A stretch of DNA of 40,083 bases from an uncultured Bacteroidota bacterium. GTDB lineage: Bacteria > Bacteroidota > Bacteroidia > Chitinophagales > Chitinophagaceae. The notes under the pieces are model-generated. The model searched no databases, was not told the DNA's origin, and was given only the letters and a program-made list of their open reading frames with translations. Shown one piece after another: positions 1 through 10,004 of this stretch (position 1 is the stretch's first letter; each line of letters begins with the position of its first letter). The DNA is taken from the NCBI GenBank assembly GCA_946479615.1, contig CAMLGR010000022.1, positions 1-40,083 of the forward strand, written 5' to 3'. Made by a program: the position numbers and the translations under genes.

Positions 1-1381
1 TCGCCTTGATGGTTACTTTACGGGGAACGGGTTTGACAAGTTCGGGCTGAAGGTGTTTGCCCATAAAATCACCCGGATCCCATTTGCCGTTTTTATTGGT
101 ATCATTCAACACCCTTAATTCATATTCGCCGGGAGGGAACATGGGATTGGTAAATGTGTCGGTGCTTAGCGGAAATGACATGGTCACTTTATCCGATTGT
201 ACAAAAAGCAATACAGGGTTTTTAGACAGGTCAAGATTGCGGAAGCGGATAGAGAGTTTGCCATAATCGCTGTTGGACTTCGTAATAAAACTCAGGGTAT
301 CTGCCTTTAATAATTGCTGGCCCAGGGTATCGGTAGCAAAGTCTTTTTCCAGTATGATATTATAAAGTGTATTCTCCTTCCACGGGTTGACCAGGGTAAG
401 TGTTTTCATGGTCGAATCAAAACTCCAGTGATAGTCCGGCGTGATAGGAGTATATAATGTATCGGTGCTGATATGCACTTTTGTCGAATCGAATGTTTTT
501 ACCGGTGTTTCAAATGTAAAAGTCAATTTCTCCAGCAGGTCCTGTTTGCCGCCTGAAAGATTGGTCGCAAATTTTATCCGCGGCTTTTCCCCTGCTGCCG
601 GTTTATTGGGACGGGGTGGCGGTGCACTGCCGGTGCCGGGTGTTTCTTTCTTTATGGGTTCGTAAGCGTAAAGAATGATCGGTTTTGTGGCTGTTCCCAC
701 CACGATCGCCGAATCAGCAAAAGCGAATACCTGGCCCCGGTAGATATAATTGTTATTCTCTGCCTTTAATGCATAGGCATAGTAAGTGCCGGGAGCAAGA
801 TTTTTAAAAAGAAAAACACCTTTACCATCTGTTTTGGTCACGTAACGCGGATATTCTTTCTCGATTGCAGAATCCTCTTTGCTGCGATGCAGCATGACCA
901 TTAATGTAGAATCTGATTTACCAGTTTCCGCCATGATGACCTTTCCGCCAAATTGCAGGGTATCGATATAAGGACCGGTAGAAAAAATATAGGTAAATTC
1001 TTTGAATACATTCCCCTCATTCACATCCTTGATGCTGTTACCAAAATTCAGGGCATAGGTCGTATTGGGCTCAAGCGTATCTCTTATTTTAACAGTAACC
1101 GTATTGAGTTTGCGGGTCACATTGGGTTGATTCTTTGGAATGGGTGATACGATAATATTTGCTCCGGGATTATCGATATCCACGAATTCATCAAACGTGA
1201 GAACGATCCGGTTATTGGTTTGATTCCGCGAATTTTCAGGGGGATTGGCTTTTACCAGCACAGGTGGTAAACTGTCGCGAAGACCGCCTTCCGGCGGAAC
1301 GATATTGGCGCAGCCGGTTGTAAATACCTGTACTTTCAGGAGAAACAATGTAGCCAGTAAGTATAAAACAAGTTTTTTCAT
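1..1381 (-). CDS. Ig-like domain lipoprotein, 3' end outside window
   Basis: The frame is open from an ATG at 1381 down to the window edge, so about 460 residues are present and the C-terminus is missing. The N-terminus (MKKLVLYLLATLFLLK...) is a hydrophobic signal followed by TTGCANIVPPEGG, with Cys24 as a probable lipidation site. Next comes a segment of the bacterial Ig-like type (BIG_5/SbsA-like): NPPENS near residue 40, then ITLTFDEFVDI-like strands (seen as IVLTFDEFVDID), then a carboxypeptidase-regulatory-like stretch (GKGVFLFKNLAPGTYYAYAL) and a Pro-rich linker (GSAPPPRPNKP). Proteins of this kind are common outer-surface lipoproteins in Bacteroidota with no defined reaction. It lies 122 bp downstream of the helicase gene on the same strand. 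The Ig-like call is from recognition of motifs; the function is unknown. Confidence 0.8.
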   Translation of the reverse strand, partial: MKKLVLYLLATLFLLKVQVFTTGCANIVPPEGGLRDSLPPVLVKANPPENSRNQTNNRIVLTFDEFVDIDNPGANIIVSPIPKNQPNVTRKLNTVTVKIRDTLEPNTTYALNFGNSIKDVNEGNVFKEFTYIFSTGPYIDTLQFGGKVIMAETGKSDSTLMVMLHRSKEDSAIEKEYPRYVTKTDGKGVFLFKNLAPGTYYAYALKAENNNYIYRGQVFAFADSAIVVGTATKPIILYAYEPIKKETPGTGSAPPPRPNKPAAGEKPRIKFATNLSGGKQDLLEKLTFTFETPVKTFDSTKVHISTDTLYTPITPDYHWSFDSTMKTLTLVNPWKENTLYNIILEKDFATDTLGQQLLKADTLSFITKSNSDYGKLSIRFRNLDLSKNPVLLFVQSDKVTMSFPLSTDTFTNPMFPPGEYELRVLNDTNKNGKWDPGDFMGKHLQPELVKPVPRKVTIKA

Positions 1382-1503
1382 GATGCCAGTGACCGGATTC
1401 AGAACTGCAAACTTAATGTCTTTCAAAATGCCTGAACCGGGATTTACGGGTTTTATGGGATTATTAGGAATTAGGTATGGAAAAGGATTCCAGGGACAAC
1501 TAT

Positions 1504-4500
1504 TTAACTATCCTCTTCTTCCTCCGCCTCATGTAAGGCTACCGCCAGGTTATTGGTCTTAACAAAATTGCACCAGTGACAATCGGGCTTGCCGCAACCA
1601 GTATAAAAATCCCGGTCCTGGATTTTTTGCCAGGTATCGGTGATCTGCTGTGTGACGGTTGTAATATCAGCCGGGGAAATGACCACTTTTTCTTTGCGGT
1701 AATTTTTCTTTTTATCCGGTTCGATAAAATCAAATTCCGAGCTGACTACTTTCCAGTCTTTCTGGCCATAATTATCGACCAGTATTTTATAAAAAACAGC
1801 CTGCCGCCAGTAATCGCCACCGTTAGGATCTTTTTCCGAAGGACCTTTAAGTTTGGAAATGCCTTTATCCGGGTCACCGGTTTTATAATCCACTACATTG
1901 ACCTGTTTGCCATCGAATTCGAGTTTATCGAGCTTTCCTTTCAAGGGCACCTCTTTTACCAGCACATTGCGGATGTTCCGCTCTATCGCCACGATTTTAT
2001 TAAAATGATGGATGTATTTATCGTAGTAATTGGAAAGCACTTCCTGGCCATATTCCATCCGGCGGTCAAATTGTTCCTGTGTAAAGCTCTCGCGGTGACG
2101 ACGCATATGCCATTCGAAATCGGCAATGAATTCTGTTTTGGAAGGGAACGTATCATTGCCGCCTTCCTGCATTTTGCGGAATAATTTTTCCAGTGCAAAG
2201 TGAACTCCCGACCCGAATTCTGTTGCTTCATTCTTGGGAGAAGGAATACGCACCAGGTTTTTGAAATAAAACTCCAGCGGGCATTTCAGGTAATTGTTCA
2301 GCGCGGTTACGTTCATCACAAATTTTTCCAGTAAACGGCCGACAAATTCTTCTTCGATCTTTTCAATCTCCGGTTTTTCCGTTTCACCAAAATGGAGGGC
2401 GGTAAATTCAGACAGCACTTCATTTTCAATGATCACTTTTTCTACCGGCAATGCATGCTGGTCGAGTATTTCGGCAATAAACATGGAAGGTTCCAGTTCC
2501 TTGCCATCGTTTTTGAATTTGCTGTAGGAAATAGCCAGGTGTTGTTCTGCACGGGTCAATGCTACATAGAACAATCTTCGCAGTTCCTCTTCATCCGTAT
2601 GACCCGGTTGCGAAGAGAACATGGTATCCGGCAGGTTATAACCTCCGCTGGGTTTGCGTTTCTTTTCCCAGACACCCGCATTGCAGCCGGCAAAGAAGAC
2701 ATATTCGAATTCAAGCCCTTTGGCGCCATGCGCAGTCATCAGGTTAATGCCTTTATCGCTTCCGCTTACCTGTACCAGGGGTAAAGAGATACCTTCTTTT
2801 TCCATCAGGTCGATCAATCTTACCAGTGCTTCAAGATCTAATGTTTTATCGCGTTGCGTTTCATCTTTTACAAAATCGAAAAGACCGGTAAGTATTTGTA
2901 ATTGCCAGTGTTTATCCGGGCTTTCCATAATATGGCGGAGTATACCGGCTTCACGGATAATGGTTTCAAATAATTGTTGCAGGGTGATATTCGGCACAAC
3001 GCTGATCAGTTGTTCAATGATCGTTCCTGCTTTTTTCAATCCTTCATGAAATGGTTTACTGAAAAGATCTTTGGGAGGAGTAGTTGTCTTTTCATGCAAT
3101 AATTGCCGGATCGATGTTTTATTATCACTGAATCTTCTTTCTGCATTCTCGATACTTAGTTTGGCAATTTCGATAGCCGGTATGTTGAACCAGTCGAAAT
3201 GCAGTATTTCAAAAAGCATTTCATCGCCGCCATAAGGAATATCATGTTCCGCTGCGAGATAACGAAGCAATATGACGATCTTTTGCGCGAGCGGAAGTTC
3301 CAGGATGTTCAAATGGCGTTTGGAGTACACAGGTATCGCAAGCAGCTTGAAATATTGAGCCAGTTCTTCGCCGTATTTATTCTCTTTATAAATAATGCCG
3401 ATACGGCCCGGTGCAGTACCCTGTTGTACGAGTGAACGAACTTCTTTGGCAATGCCGATCATTTCCTGCCGCTGTGTTTCATATTCTTTGATCAGCGGAT
3501 GATGGGTAAGGGAGTTCAGTAATGTATTGGAAGAAACCAGGTCCTTGCTTAAGTTAGGTATTTGCCTGACCAATCTTTCATCATTACGGTTGATCAGCGT
3601 TTTGGAAATATCGAGAATAGGTTGGGTGGAACGATAATTATTGACGAGAACGACCGTTACCAAATCGGCTTTATAACTATCTGCAAATTGCAGCATATTC
3701 TCTACGTTCGCTCCCTGGAAACGATAGATACTCTGATCATCGTCGCCTACAACAAACACATTGGGTCTTTCCCAATAGCTGATCAGCAATTCTACCAGCC
3801 GGTTTTGTGTACCGCTGGTATCCTGGTATTCGTCGACAAGTATATATTGATATTTTTCCTGGTAATTCGCGAGCAGGTTTTTATTTTCTTCAAAGGCTTT
3901 GATCACCCAATTGATCATGTCGTCGAAATCATAGCGGTTCTTTTTGCGCATGAGTTCCTGGAAACGATCAAACTCATGAACAGCCGCGCGAAGCCGCTCC
4001 ATTTTTTCCGTTTCTTCTGCGATCTTATCTTTTTTCAGATCACCGGCATTGAACTCTTTGTATTTTCTTTTGTAGATATATTCATCACGGGTAGGAAGGC
4101 TGTTGATATACTCATCAATGCGCTGGTTGATAAAAGCAGGAATCCAGCCTTCGCGTTTCATCGTGCTGAACAGCGATTGCAGGTTGTTGACCTCGTAATA
4201 TACATCCCCCCGGTATCTTTTTAACGGGTGATTTTTTGGAAAATTATCGATCAGTTCCTTATACAACTGGATCTTTTCCAGTTCAGAGACCGGGTCGAGG
4301 ATGGTTTTCTCGAATAAAGAAAGATTTTCCTGGATCACATCATTGCAAAAAGCATGGAAGGTGTAAATATTTACCTTGTAGGCATCGGGGCCGATGAATT
4401 GTAACAGGCGTTTGCGCATGGCAACAACACCTGCATCGGTATAGGTAAGGCAAAGAATATTATCAGGCAGCACATCAGTATCGAGTAATATTTTGCCGAT

Positions 4501-4653
4501 ACGGCTGGCGAGGATCTGGGTCTTGCCCGTGCCCGGGCCGGCGATCACCATCACGGGTCCTTCGATGGTATTGACGGCGATACGCTGCTTTTCATTCAGC
4601 TTTTCGTATTCTTCGCGGAATTTTTTTTCCAGCCTGTCTTTATTAAATGACAT
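1504..4653 (-). CDS. UvrD-family ATP-dependent DNA helicase with C-terminal PD-(D/E)XK nuclease and probable Fe-S cluster
   Basis: The 1049-residue protein is an SF1A helicase: Walker A AGPGTGKT at residues 38-45, Walker B DEYQDT near 273, GDDDQSIYRFQGA near 302, motif V-like TAHGAKGLEFEYV near 638 and motif VI LYVALTRAEQHL near 692. The C-terminal third is a RecB-type nuclease with the core VVDYKTGD near 922. One Cys near 791 (LKCPLEFYF) and a Cys triplet near 1013-1021 (CGKPDCHWC) match the scattered four-Cys arrangement that holds a 4Fe-4S cluster in AddB- and Cas4-like nucleases. This makes a helicase-nuclease for processing double-strand breaks, probably cytoplasmic. ATG at 4653 is the only start giving a complete N-terminal Q-motif (LNEKQRIAV). 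The SRPBCC gene is divergent, 127 bp away. It is an orphan relative of RecB/AdnAB; the partner subunit is not in this window. Confidence 0.93.
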   Translation of the reverse strand: MSFNKDRLEKKFREEYEKLNEKQRIAVNTIEGPVMVIAGPGTGKTQILASRIGKILLDTDVLPDNILCLTYTDAGVVAMRKRLLQFIGPDAYKVNIYTFHAFCNDVIQENLSLFEKTILDPVSELEKIQLYKELIDNFPKNHPLKRYRGDVYYEVNNLQSLFSTMKREGWIPAFINQRIDEYINSLPTRDEYIYKRKYKEFNAGDLKKDKIAEETEKMERLRAAVHEFDRFQELMRKKNRYDFDDMINWVIKAFEENKNLLANYQEKYQYILVDEYQDTSGTQNRLVELLISYWERPNVFVVGDDDQSIYRFQGANVENMLQFADSYKADLVTVVLVNNYRSTQPILDISKTLINRNDERLVRQIPNLSKDLVSSNTLLNSLTHHPLIKEYETQRQEMIGIAKEVRSLVQQGTAPGRIGIIYKENKYGEELAQYFKLLAIPVYSKRHLNILELPLAQKIVILLRYLAAEHDIPYGGDEMLFEILHFDWFNIPAIEIAKLSIENAERRFSDNKTSIRQLLHEKTTTPPKDLFSKPFHEGLKKAGTIIEQLISVVPNITLQQLFETIIREAGILRHIMESPDKHWQLQILTGLFDFVKDETQRDKTLDLEALVRLIDLMEKEGISLPLVQVSGSDKGINLMTAHGAKGLEFEYVFFAGCNAGVWEKKRKPSGGYNLPDTMFSSQPGHTDEEELRRLFYVALTRAEQHLAISYSKFKNDGKELEPSMFIAEILDQHALPVEKVIIENEVLSEFTALHFGETEKPEIEKIEEEFVGRLLEKFVMNVTALNNYLKCPLEFYFKNLVRIPSPKNEATEFGSGVHFALEKLFRKMQEGGNDTFPSKTEFIADFEWHMRRHRESFTQEQFDRRMEYGQEVLSNYYDKYIHHFNKIVAIERNIRNVLVKEVPLKGKLDKLEFDGKQVNVVDYKTGDPDKGISKLKGPSEKDPNGGDYWRQAVFYKILVDNYGQKDWKVVSSEFDFIEPDKKKNYRKEKVVISPADITTVTQQITDTWQKIQDRDFYTGCGKPDCHWCNFVKTNNLAVALHEAEEEEDS

Positions 4654-4780
4654 ATTCCAGGATCGAATTTTAAATTAAGAACGGAAATTTGACAATGAGC
4701 CTGTCCCTTACTTGCAATGTAGGTATATTACAGGTTCGGACAATTTCCTCATCTCAAAGGTCTAAAATATATAAGTTCTG

Positions 4781-5278
4781 ATGACAGCACATACTATCAA
4801 AGCCGTTCAGAAGATCCCGGCTCCAAAGCAGCAGGTTTGGGATTTTTTTTCCAGTGCAGCAAATTTACGAAGCATTACCCCCGCGTCCATGAATTTCAGG
4901 GTTATCTCGCAATATCATGGAAACGTCCTGTATGCCGGTCAACTATTTGAATATAAGGTGAGCCCTGTGCTGGGTATTCCTTTGTACTGGATGACAGAAG
5001 TAACACATGTAAAGGAAATAGACTTTTTTGCCGACGATCAGCGGTTCGGCCCTTATAAGATGTGGCAGCACCAGCATCATTTCAAAACCATACCGGGAGG
5101 CACAGAAATGACCGATATCATTCACTATAAAAACCCGTTATGGATATTGGGCAGCCTGGCAAATGCCTTGTTTGTAAAAAGGAAGTTGAGGGAAATATTC
5201 GAGTACAGGTTTGTACAAGTGGAGGAACTGTTTGGCAAATGGGAAGGGGGCCAGCAATCACAGATCGAGATCAGGTAA
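4781..5278 (+). CDS. SRPBCC-fold (START/Bet v1-like) ligand-binding protein
   Basis: The protein has 165 residues. It begins IKAVQKIPAPKQQVWDFFSSAANLRSITP, the typical first strand and helix of SRPBCC proteins (polyketide cyclase/START-like), and it has the later strand pattern GPYKMWQHQHHFKTIPGGTEMTDIIHYKNP and a long C-terminal helix (REIFEYRFVQVEELF). The family forms a helix-grip pocket that binds hydrophobic ligands; the ligand here cannot be read from the sequence. There is no signal peptide, so it is likely cytosolic. It is divergent from the helicase gene and is followed by a hairpin shared with the converging small gene downstream. The fold assignment is fairly secure; the biological role is not known. 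Confidence 0.85.
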   Translation: MTAHTIKAVQKIPAPKQQVWDFFSSAANLRSITPASMNFRVISQYHGNVLYAGQLFEYKVSPVLGIPLYWMTEVTHVKEIDFFADDQRFGPYKMWQHQHHFKTIPGGTEMTDIIHYKNPLWILGSLANALFVKRKLREIFEYRFVQVEELFGKWEGGQQSQIEIR

Positions 5279-5305
5279 AGGAAATTACTAGGAAGTATAA
5301 AAATG

Positions 5306-5347
5306 AAAAAGCCTGCCGGAGGCTATGAAAAACCGACAGACTTTTTT
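5306..5347. terminator. Hairpin between convergent genes
   Basis: The arm at 5306-5319 (AAAAAGCCTGCCGG) pairs with 5334-5347 (CCGACAGACTTTTT) with two G-U wobbles when read on the minus strand. A smaller perfect hairpin, AGCCT-GCCGG-AGGCT, is nested at 5310-5324. It lies between the 3' ends of the SRPBCC gene (plus) and the small unknown gene (minus). Its A-rich left and T-rich right flanks fit a bidirectional rho-independent terminator. Confidence 0.6.
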
Positions 5348-5397
5348 CCTCATAGGGTAAGTATGAGGAGTTTTTTTGCATTATTCTTTAAATCTTA

Positions 5398-5619
5398 TTA
5401 TACGGTTTGTCCATCATCGTCGGAACCGGTGATGAATGTTTTGGCATGTGGCGTTCTTCTCCGTACACGGCCATATTCGTTATTGGACAAATTTCCTTCG
5501 CTCATAGAACCCGGTGTTGGACTTGATGTATCGGCATCCTGGCGGGGAAGTATTTTTTTCGATTTATTGCCTTGTTCTTTATTAGCATGATTCTGTCCTA
5601 TATTCTTTTTATTTTCCAT
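5398..5619 (-). CDS. Small hydrophilic protein of unknown function
   Basis: This 73-residue reading frame has an ATG at 5619. The product is highly charged and polar, with a Lys/Asn-rich start (MENKKNIGQNHANKEQGNK) and an RVRRRTP stretch near residue 52. There is no signal peptide, membrane segment or recognised domain. It looks intrinsically disordered. Support for its being real is the lack of a competing frame, a hairpin just past its stop codon (5306-5347) and protein-like composition with Gly/Ser/Pro. I do not recognise the family. Confidence 0.5.
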   Translation of the reverse strand: MENKKNIGQNHANKEQGNKSKKILPRQDADTSSPTPGSMSEGNLSNNEYGRVRRRTPHAKTFITGSDDDGQTV

Positions 5620-5808
5620 AACACATCATTTTAATGTTGAACAATTAAATACATATTTATACATCAAAAAACTGTGCCATAATGAATAAATGTGAGTAAA
5701 ACAAAAATTGATACTGATTAATGGAATTGACTATGATGGATTTAAAATATAGAAGGTTGTGAAAATGTTCGGATTTGATACAGCTATTGTCCGGTAATGC
5801 AGGTAAGA

Positions 5809-8800
5809 TCAACTATTCGCCGCTCTCCATTCCTGTGGTGTCATTTGATGTTCCTGTTTGAATATCCTGGCAAAATAACCCGGATCATTATAACCACAGT
5901 CCAGTGCCACCGAAGCAATGCTGTTGGCGGGGTCTTGTAATAATTCCTTTGCCTTTTTCAACCGGAGCATGCGGATGAATTTGGTAGGAGAATAACCCGT
6001 GAGGGCATCCAGCTTGCGATGCAATTGCGAATGGCTCATGAAAACCAGTTTGCTCAATTTCTCGACAGAGAAGTCGATATCGGACAGGTTTTGCTCCACC
6101 ACTTCCCTGATCTTTTTTACAAATATGTCTTCTATGGCACGATCAATCAGTTTATCCGGTATAACAAGAGGTTCTGTGGCGATGTCTCCATTGATCCCTG
6201 CTTCTTTTAAATAATATTGTTGCAGGTTCTTACGCAATTCCAGCAGTTTTTGTATACGTACCTGTAGTTCTTCTTTGTTAAATGGTTTTTCCAGGTATGC
6301 TTCGGCCCCTCTTTGCAAGCCTTCTATCTTACTCCTGATATCTGCTTTGGCAGTAAGCATTATAACCGGTATATGACTGGTGTATTCGTTGGCGCGCAGT
6401 TTTTCTACCATTTCAAAACCATCCACGAATGGCATCATCACATCACTGATAATCAGGTCGGGGATCGTCTGGGTGGCAATTTCAAAACCTTCCCTGCCAT
6501 CTTTACCAACAGCCAGCCTGTAATCGGTAAGGCAGGATGCCGTATAGGCTACCACATCCGCATTATCTTCTACCAGTAATATCAGGGGCGCATTCCCTTT
6601 TTTCTCTTCAACAGTTTCCTGCGCTACAACAAAATCCGTGGAAGATTTCAAAGAAGATGTCATTTGCTTTTTAAGATCAGCGGATATCTCTTCTTCCACA
6701 GGTTCCACTCTTTTTAACGGAATCGATACGGTAAATTCGCTGCCTTTATACGCTCCTGCCGGCGGGCTTTTAACCGTGATCTCTCCTTCCATCAGTTTCA
6801 CCAGTTCTTTTGTCAATGATAAACCGATGCCGGTACCTTCTGTTTTCCGGGTATGACTATTATCCAATTGATAAAACCGATCGAAAACATATTGCAACTG
6901 CTCTTCCGGAATACCAATACCTGTATCTTTTACTTTTATAACCAGGGCAGAACTATTGATCCTGCCGGGCGCTGCATTTTCCGTTACACTGATATAAATA
7001 TTTCCTTTCTCCGGCGTGAATTTAATAGCATTCGAAAGCAGGTTGGAAACGATCTGCCTTAACTTCTCGCGATCATATTCCAGGTACAAGGCATTGATAT
7101 CGGTAAGAAAGTGCAATTGCTTTTGCTGGCTTTCGGCCAGGGAATGAAAGGATTCAACGATATACCGGAGGAAATGAATAATATCTCCATGTGACAACTG
7201 CAATTGCATTTTCCCGGTTTCCAGTTTGGAAAGATCCAGTAATTCATTCACCAGGTTCAGCAGGCTGCGCCCGTTGCGGACGATCATATCCATACGGGGA
7301 GCGAATTGCTCTTCCGGTTTTTCAGCCACCTGTTGCGCCATGCCTAATATTACTGTAAGAGGTGTACGGAATTCGTGGGTGATGTTTGTGTAAAGTTGTG
7401 TTTTGATCGTGTCCAGTTCTTTTACCCGTTTCGCTTCCATCTGTTCAAAGTTTAACTGCGATTGCAGTTTTGCTTTGTTTACATTAAACCGCAGATAGGC
7501 CCGTATCACCAATAAGATCAGTAATACATATATACTATATGCCCACCAGCTTCTCCACCAGGGTGGCAATACCCTTATTTTCAATTCGGCTATTTTGTTG
7601 CTCCACATACCCTGGCTATTGCTTCCCTGTACCTTAAAAGTGTAATTACCGGAAGGAAGATGCAGGTAAGTAGCCGTGCGACGGGTGCCGCTTTCTACCC
7701 ATTCTTTATCGATACCCACTAATTGATAACGGTATTTATTTTGCAGCGGCGCTGTAAAATCAAGTGAAGAAAATTCCAGGGTCAGTACATCCTGTAAATA
7801 GTTGAGCGTAATCGAATGTGTTTGCTCGATCGTTTCCTTTAGTACACCAGTCTGATCGCCGGGTGTTACTATTTTATTCCCGATCTGGATACCAGTAATA
7901 AATATATTGGGTGTGAAGCTGTTTTCCAGGATTCTTTCCGGGTTGAAAATATTAAGGCCATTAACGCCACCAAATATCAGGTTACCATTCGATAATTTGC
8001 CAAATGCATTGGTATTGAATTCATCTGCCTGCAATCCATCGCTGGTACTGAATATCCTGAAAACAGGGGCTTCAGTATCTTTTGTTCCCATCAGCATACA
8101 AAACAATCCGCGGTTGGTGCTGCCCCATATATTGCCTGCTTTGTCTGTTAGCGTTCCATATACCACATCGTTCGGTAAGCCTTGTTTGGTCGTATAATGA
8201 ATAAAATTCCCGGTTGATTTCTGCATGCGGTTCAATCCGCCGCCTTTGGTGCTGATCCATAAATAATCAGGATCAGCGGGATCATCCATGAACCAGGACA
8301 CATAATTATAGCTTAATGTATTATTGTTTCCCGGGATGTTTTTAAACCATTTAATTGCAGGCGCTGCATCATCATCCGCAAATATCAATCTTGCAAAGCC
8401 ATGTTCGGTCCCCATCCAGAATACGCCTGCACCATCTTCATAAAAGGCATTGGTTTGTGTAAGTGTAGAAGTGGCCGAAGGCAATTCAGAATGTATTACA
8501 AACTGCATTAACTTGCCGGTAGGCATATCTATTCTTGCCAGTGTGCCATTAGCGCCACAAACCCATACGCGGTGTTTACTGTCTTCGATCATCGGTTGCA
8601 ACTGTTCTGTCGGTGTTGGATTTACCGGTTTCGTGTAAGTGGCCAGCAATTTTAGTGCGCCGGCGGAGTAATGAAACAGCGTTTTTAGGTTGTAGGCCCA
8701 GTAATCGCCATTCGCGGTCTGCAATACATCGGTGAAAGAAGAATTTCCAACAATAGCGCCAAGCGGGTTCGTGCATGCAGCCCCTTGCGGTGTGATGGTT

Positions 8801-9927
8801 TGTATGGAATGCCATCCATGCACATAAAGAATATCTTTATTCAGTATAACGATTCGTTGTATACTGAATTTTGGCAACATCGGTTTGAACCTGTCGTTGC
8901 CGATACGGTATTTATATAAACCATGTCCCAGCATACCGGTCCATAATACACCGGAACGGTCCAGCAATACACATTTGATCGTTTGATCCGGTGTATTTGA
9001 TTTTAAATAATAACTGGCACCATCATTAATACGCGATCCGGCCTTCAGCGAACTGAAGTCGTAAAAAACGGCACCTGCCCGGAAAGAGAACCGGTTGTTA
9101 ATGACCAGGTCCCTGCCGGTTTGATTACTGATAAAATCCGGGTTTAAACGACCTGTTGAATCCATGAAATCTATTGGAGTACTGGGTATAGGTGTTAAAA
9201 AAAATACCTGGTTCGATCTTGCAGAAAGATAAGTACCTGTTTTTTCTATAAGATTTGTAAATGTGTGGCCGTCGGAAAGCATCTCAAAAGTGCTGGTAGA
9301 AGGCGTGAATATAAACACGCTTCCATCTGTGCAGCCTGCCCAGATATACCCTTTATCATCTTTACCTATCCCCAGCACTTCCCGGTTACCCGGTCCCTCT
9401 ATGCGGGTGATGGAAAGTTGATCCGGGCGATTGACGGGTAAAGAAATAATATTCATACCGCCACCCTGCGGCACTACCAGTATCCGGTTATTGGATAATT
9501 CTATCATCGCGGATACGATCCGGTTGCTCGATAATCCTGAAGCAGTGTCTTGTTTTTGTACTATATGGAAAAAACGCCCGGTCTTCTTATCATATACATT
9601 CACACCTCCATCATAAGTGCCTATCCATATCCTGCCCAGGCTATCTTCAAGCAGGTTGCTCACCATATTGCTGCTGATGGAATTGGTATCTGCCGGATCG
9701 GTAGTAAATGTTTTGAACGTATAGCCATCGTAACGGTTCAGGCCGCCTTTGGTAGCGATCCATATAAAACCTTCCCGGTCCTGCAACATGTCATTGATCA
9801 AACCTTGTGAAAGCCCCTGTTCGGTAGAGATAGTTTCAAAACCCGCACTTAGCTGTGCGAAGGCGCTGTTTTCACAAATTGAAAAAAGAAGAAAAAAGAA
9901 AGCAGTAAGAAAGGGATGCTTTGGCAT
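5809..9927 (-). CDS. Hybrid two-component system sensor/regulator (propeller sensor, His kinase, receiver, AraC HTH)
   Basis: The 1372-residue protein starts with a signal peptide (cleavage after AFA, residue 24). It then has a periplasmic region of Reg_prop repeats (DREGFIWIATKGGLNRYDG, DSLGRIWIGTYDGGVNVYD and further copies) to about residue 690, a Y_Y_Y-like domain about 715-785 (YRYQLVGIDKEW), and a transmembrane helix about 790-815. The kinase follows with phospho-acceptor His851 in THEFRTPL, N box NLLSNAIKFTP, and G boxes DTGIGIP and GTGIGLSLT. The receiver has Asp1162 in ISDVMMP and Lys in YLEKPF. An AraC-type helix-turn-helix occupies about 1265-1370. All catalytic residues are present. 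This class senses glycans or other ligands in the periplasm and regulates nearby genes. No susC/susD pair lies beside it; the divergent neighbour is a secreted NTF2-like gene. Confidence 0.96.
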   Translation of the reverse strand: MPKHPFLTAFFFLLFSICENSAFAQLSAGFETISTEQGLSQGLINDMLQDREGFIWIATKGGLNRYDGYTFKTFTTDPADTNSISSNMVSNLLEDSLGRIWIGTYDGGVNVYDKKTGRFFHIVQKQDTASGLSSNRIVSAMIELSNNRILVVPQGGGMNIISLPVNRPDQLSITRIEGPGNREVLGIGKDDKGYIWAGCTDGSVFIFTPSTSTFEMLSDGHTFTNLIEKTGTYLSARSNQVFFLTPIPSTPIDFMDSTGRLNPDFISNQTGRDLVINNRFSFRAGAVFYDFSSLKAGSRINDGASYYLKSNTPDQTIKCVLLDRSGVLWTGMLGHGLYKYRIGNDRFKPMLPKFSIQRIVILNKDILYVHGWHSIQTITPQGAACTNPLGAIVGNSSFTDVLQTANGDYWAYNLKTLFHYSAGALKLLATYTKPVNPTPTEQLQPMIEDSKHRVWVCGANGTLARIDMPTGKLMQFVIHSELPSATSTLTQTNAFYEDGAGVFWMGTEHGFARLIFADDDAAPAIKWFKNIPGNNNTLSYNYVSWFMDDPADPDYLWISTKGGGLNRMQKSTGNFIHYTTKQGLPNDVVYGTLTDKAGNIWGSTNRGLFCMLMGTKDTEAPVFRIFSTSDGLQADEFNTNAFGKLSNGNLIFGGVNGLNIFNPERILENSFTPNIFITGIQIGNKIVTPGDQTGVLKETIEQTHSITLNYLQDVLTLEFSSLDFTAPLQNKYRYQLVGIDKEWVESGTRRTATYLHLPSGNYTFKVQGSNSQGMWSNKIAELKIRVLPPWWRSWWAYSIYVLLILLVIRAYLRFNVNKAKLQSQLNFEQMEAKRVKELDTIKTQLYTNITHEFRTPLTVILGMAQQVAEKPEEQFAPRMDMIVRNGRSLLNLVNELLDLSKLETGKMQLQLSHGDIIHFLRYIVESFHSLAESQQKQLHFLTDINALYLEYDREKLRQIVSNLLSNAIKFTPEKGNIYISVTENAAPGRINSSALVIKVKDTGIGIPEEQLQYVFDRFYQLDNSHTRKTEGTGIGLSLTKELVKLMEGEITVKSPPAGAYKGSEFTVSIPLKRVEPVEEEISADLKKQMTSSLKSSTDFVVAQETVEEKKGNAPLILLVEDNADVVAYTASCLTDYRLAVGKDGREGFEIATQTIPDLIISDVMMPFVDGFEMVEKLRANEYTSHIPVIMLTAKADIRSKIEGLQRGAEAYLEKPFNKEELQVRIQKLLELRKNLQQYYLKEAGINGDIATEPLVIPDKLIDRAIEDIFVKKIREVVEQNLSDIDFSVEKLSKLVFMSHSQLHRKLDALTGYSPTKFIRMLRLKKAKELLQDPANSIASVALDCGYNDPGYFARIFKQEHQMTPQEWRAANS

Positions 9928-10004
9928 TGCTATAAAGATAATTCTGCGCCGCTTATTTTATCACCGGGTACTGTATTTTCAGATCGGTTGATTGTAAAAT
10001 GCCG

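Noticed and set aside
3562..4224. 220-codon open frame on the plus strand
   Set aside because: It lies wholly antisense to the helicase motifs, has no family features, and its composition reflects the reverse complement of a real gene.
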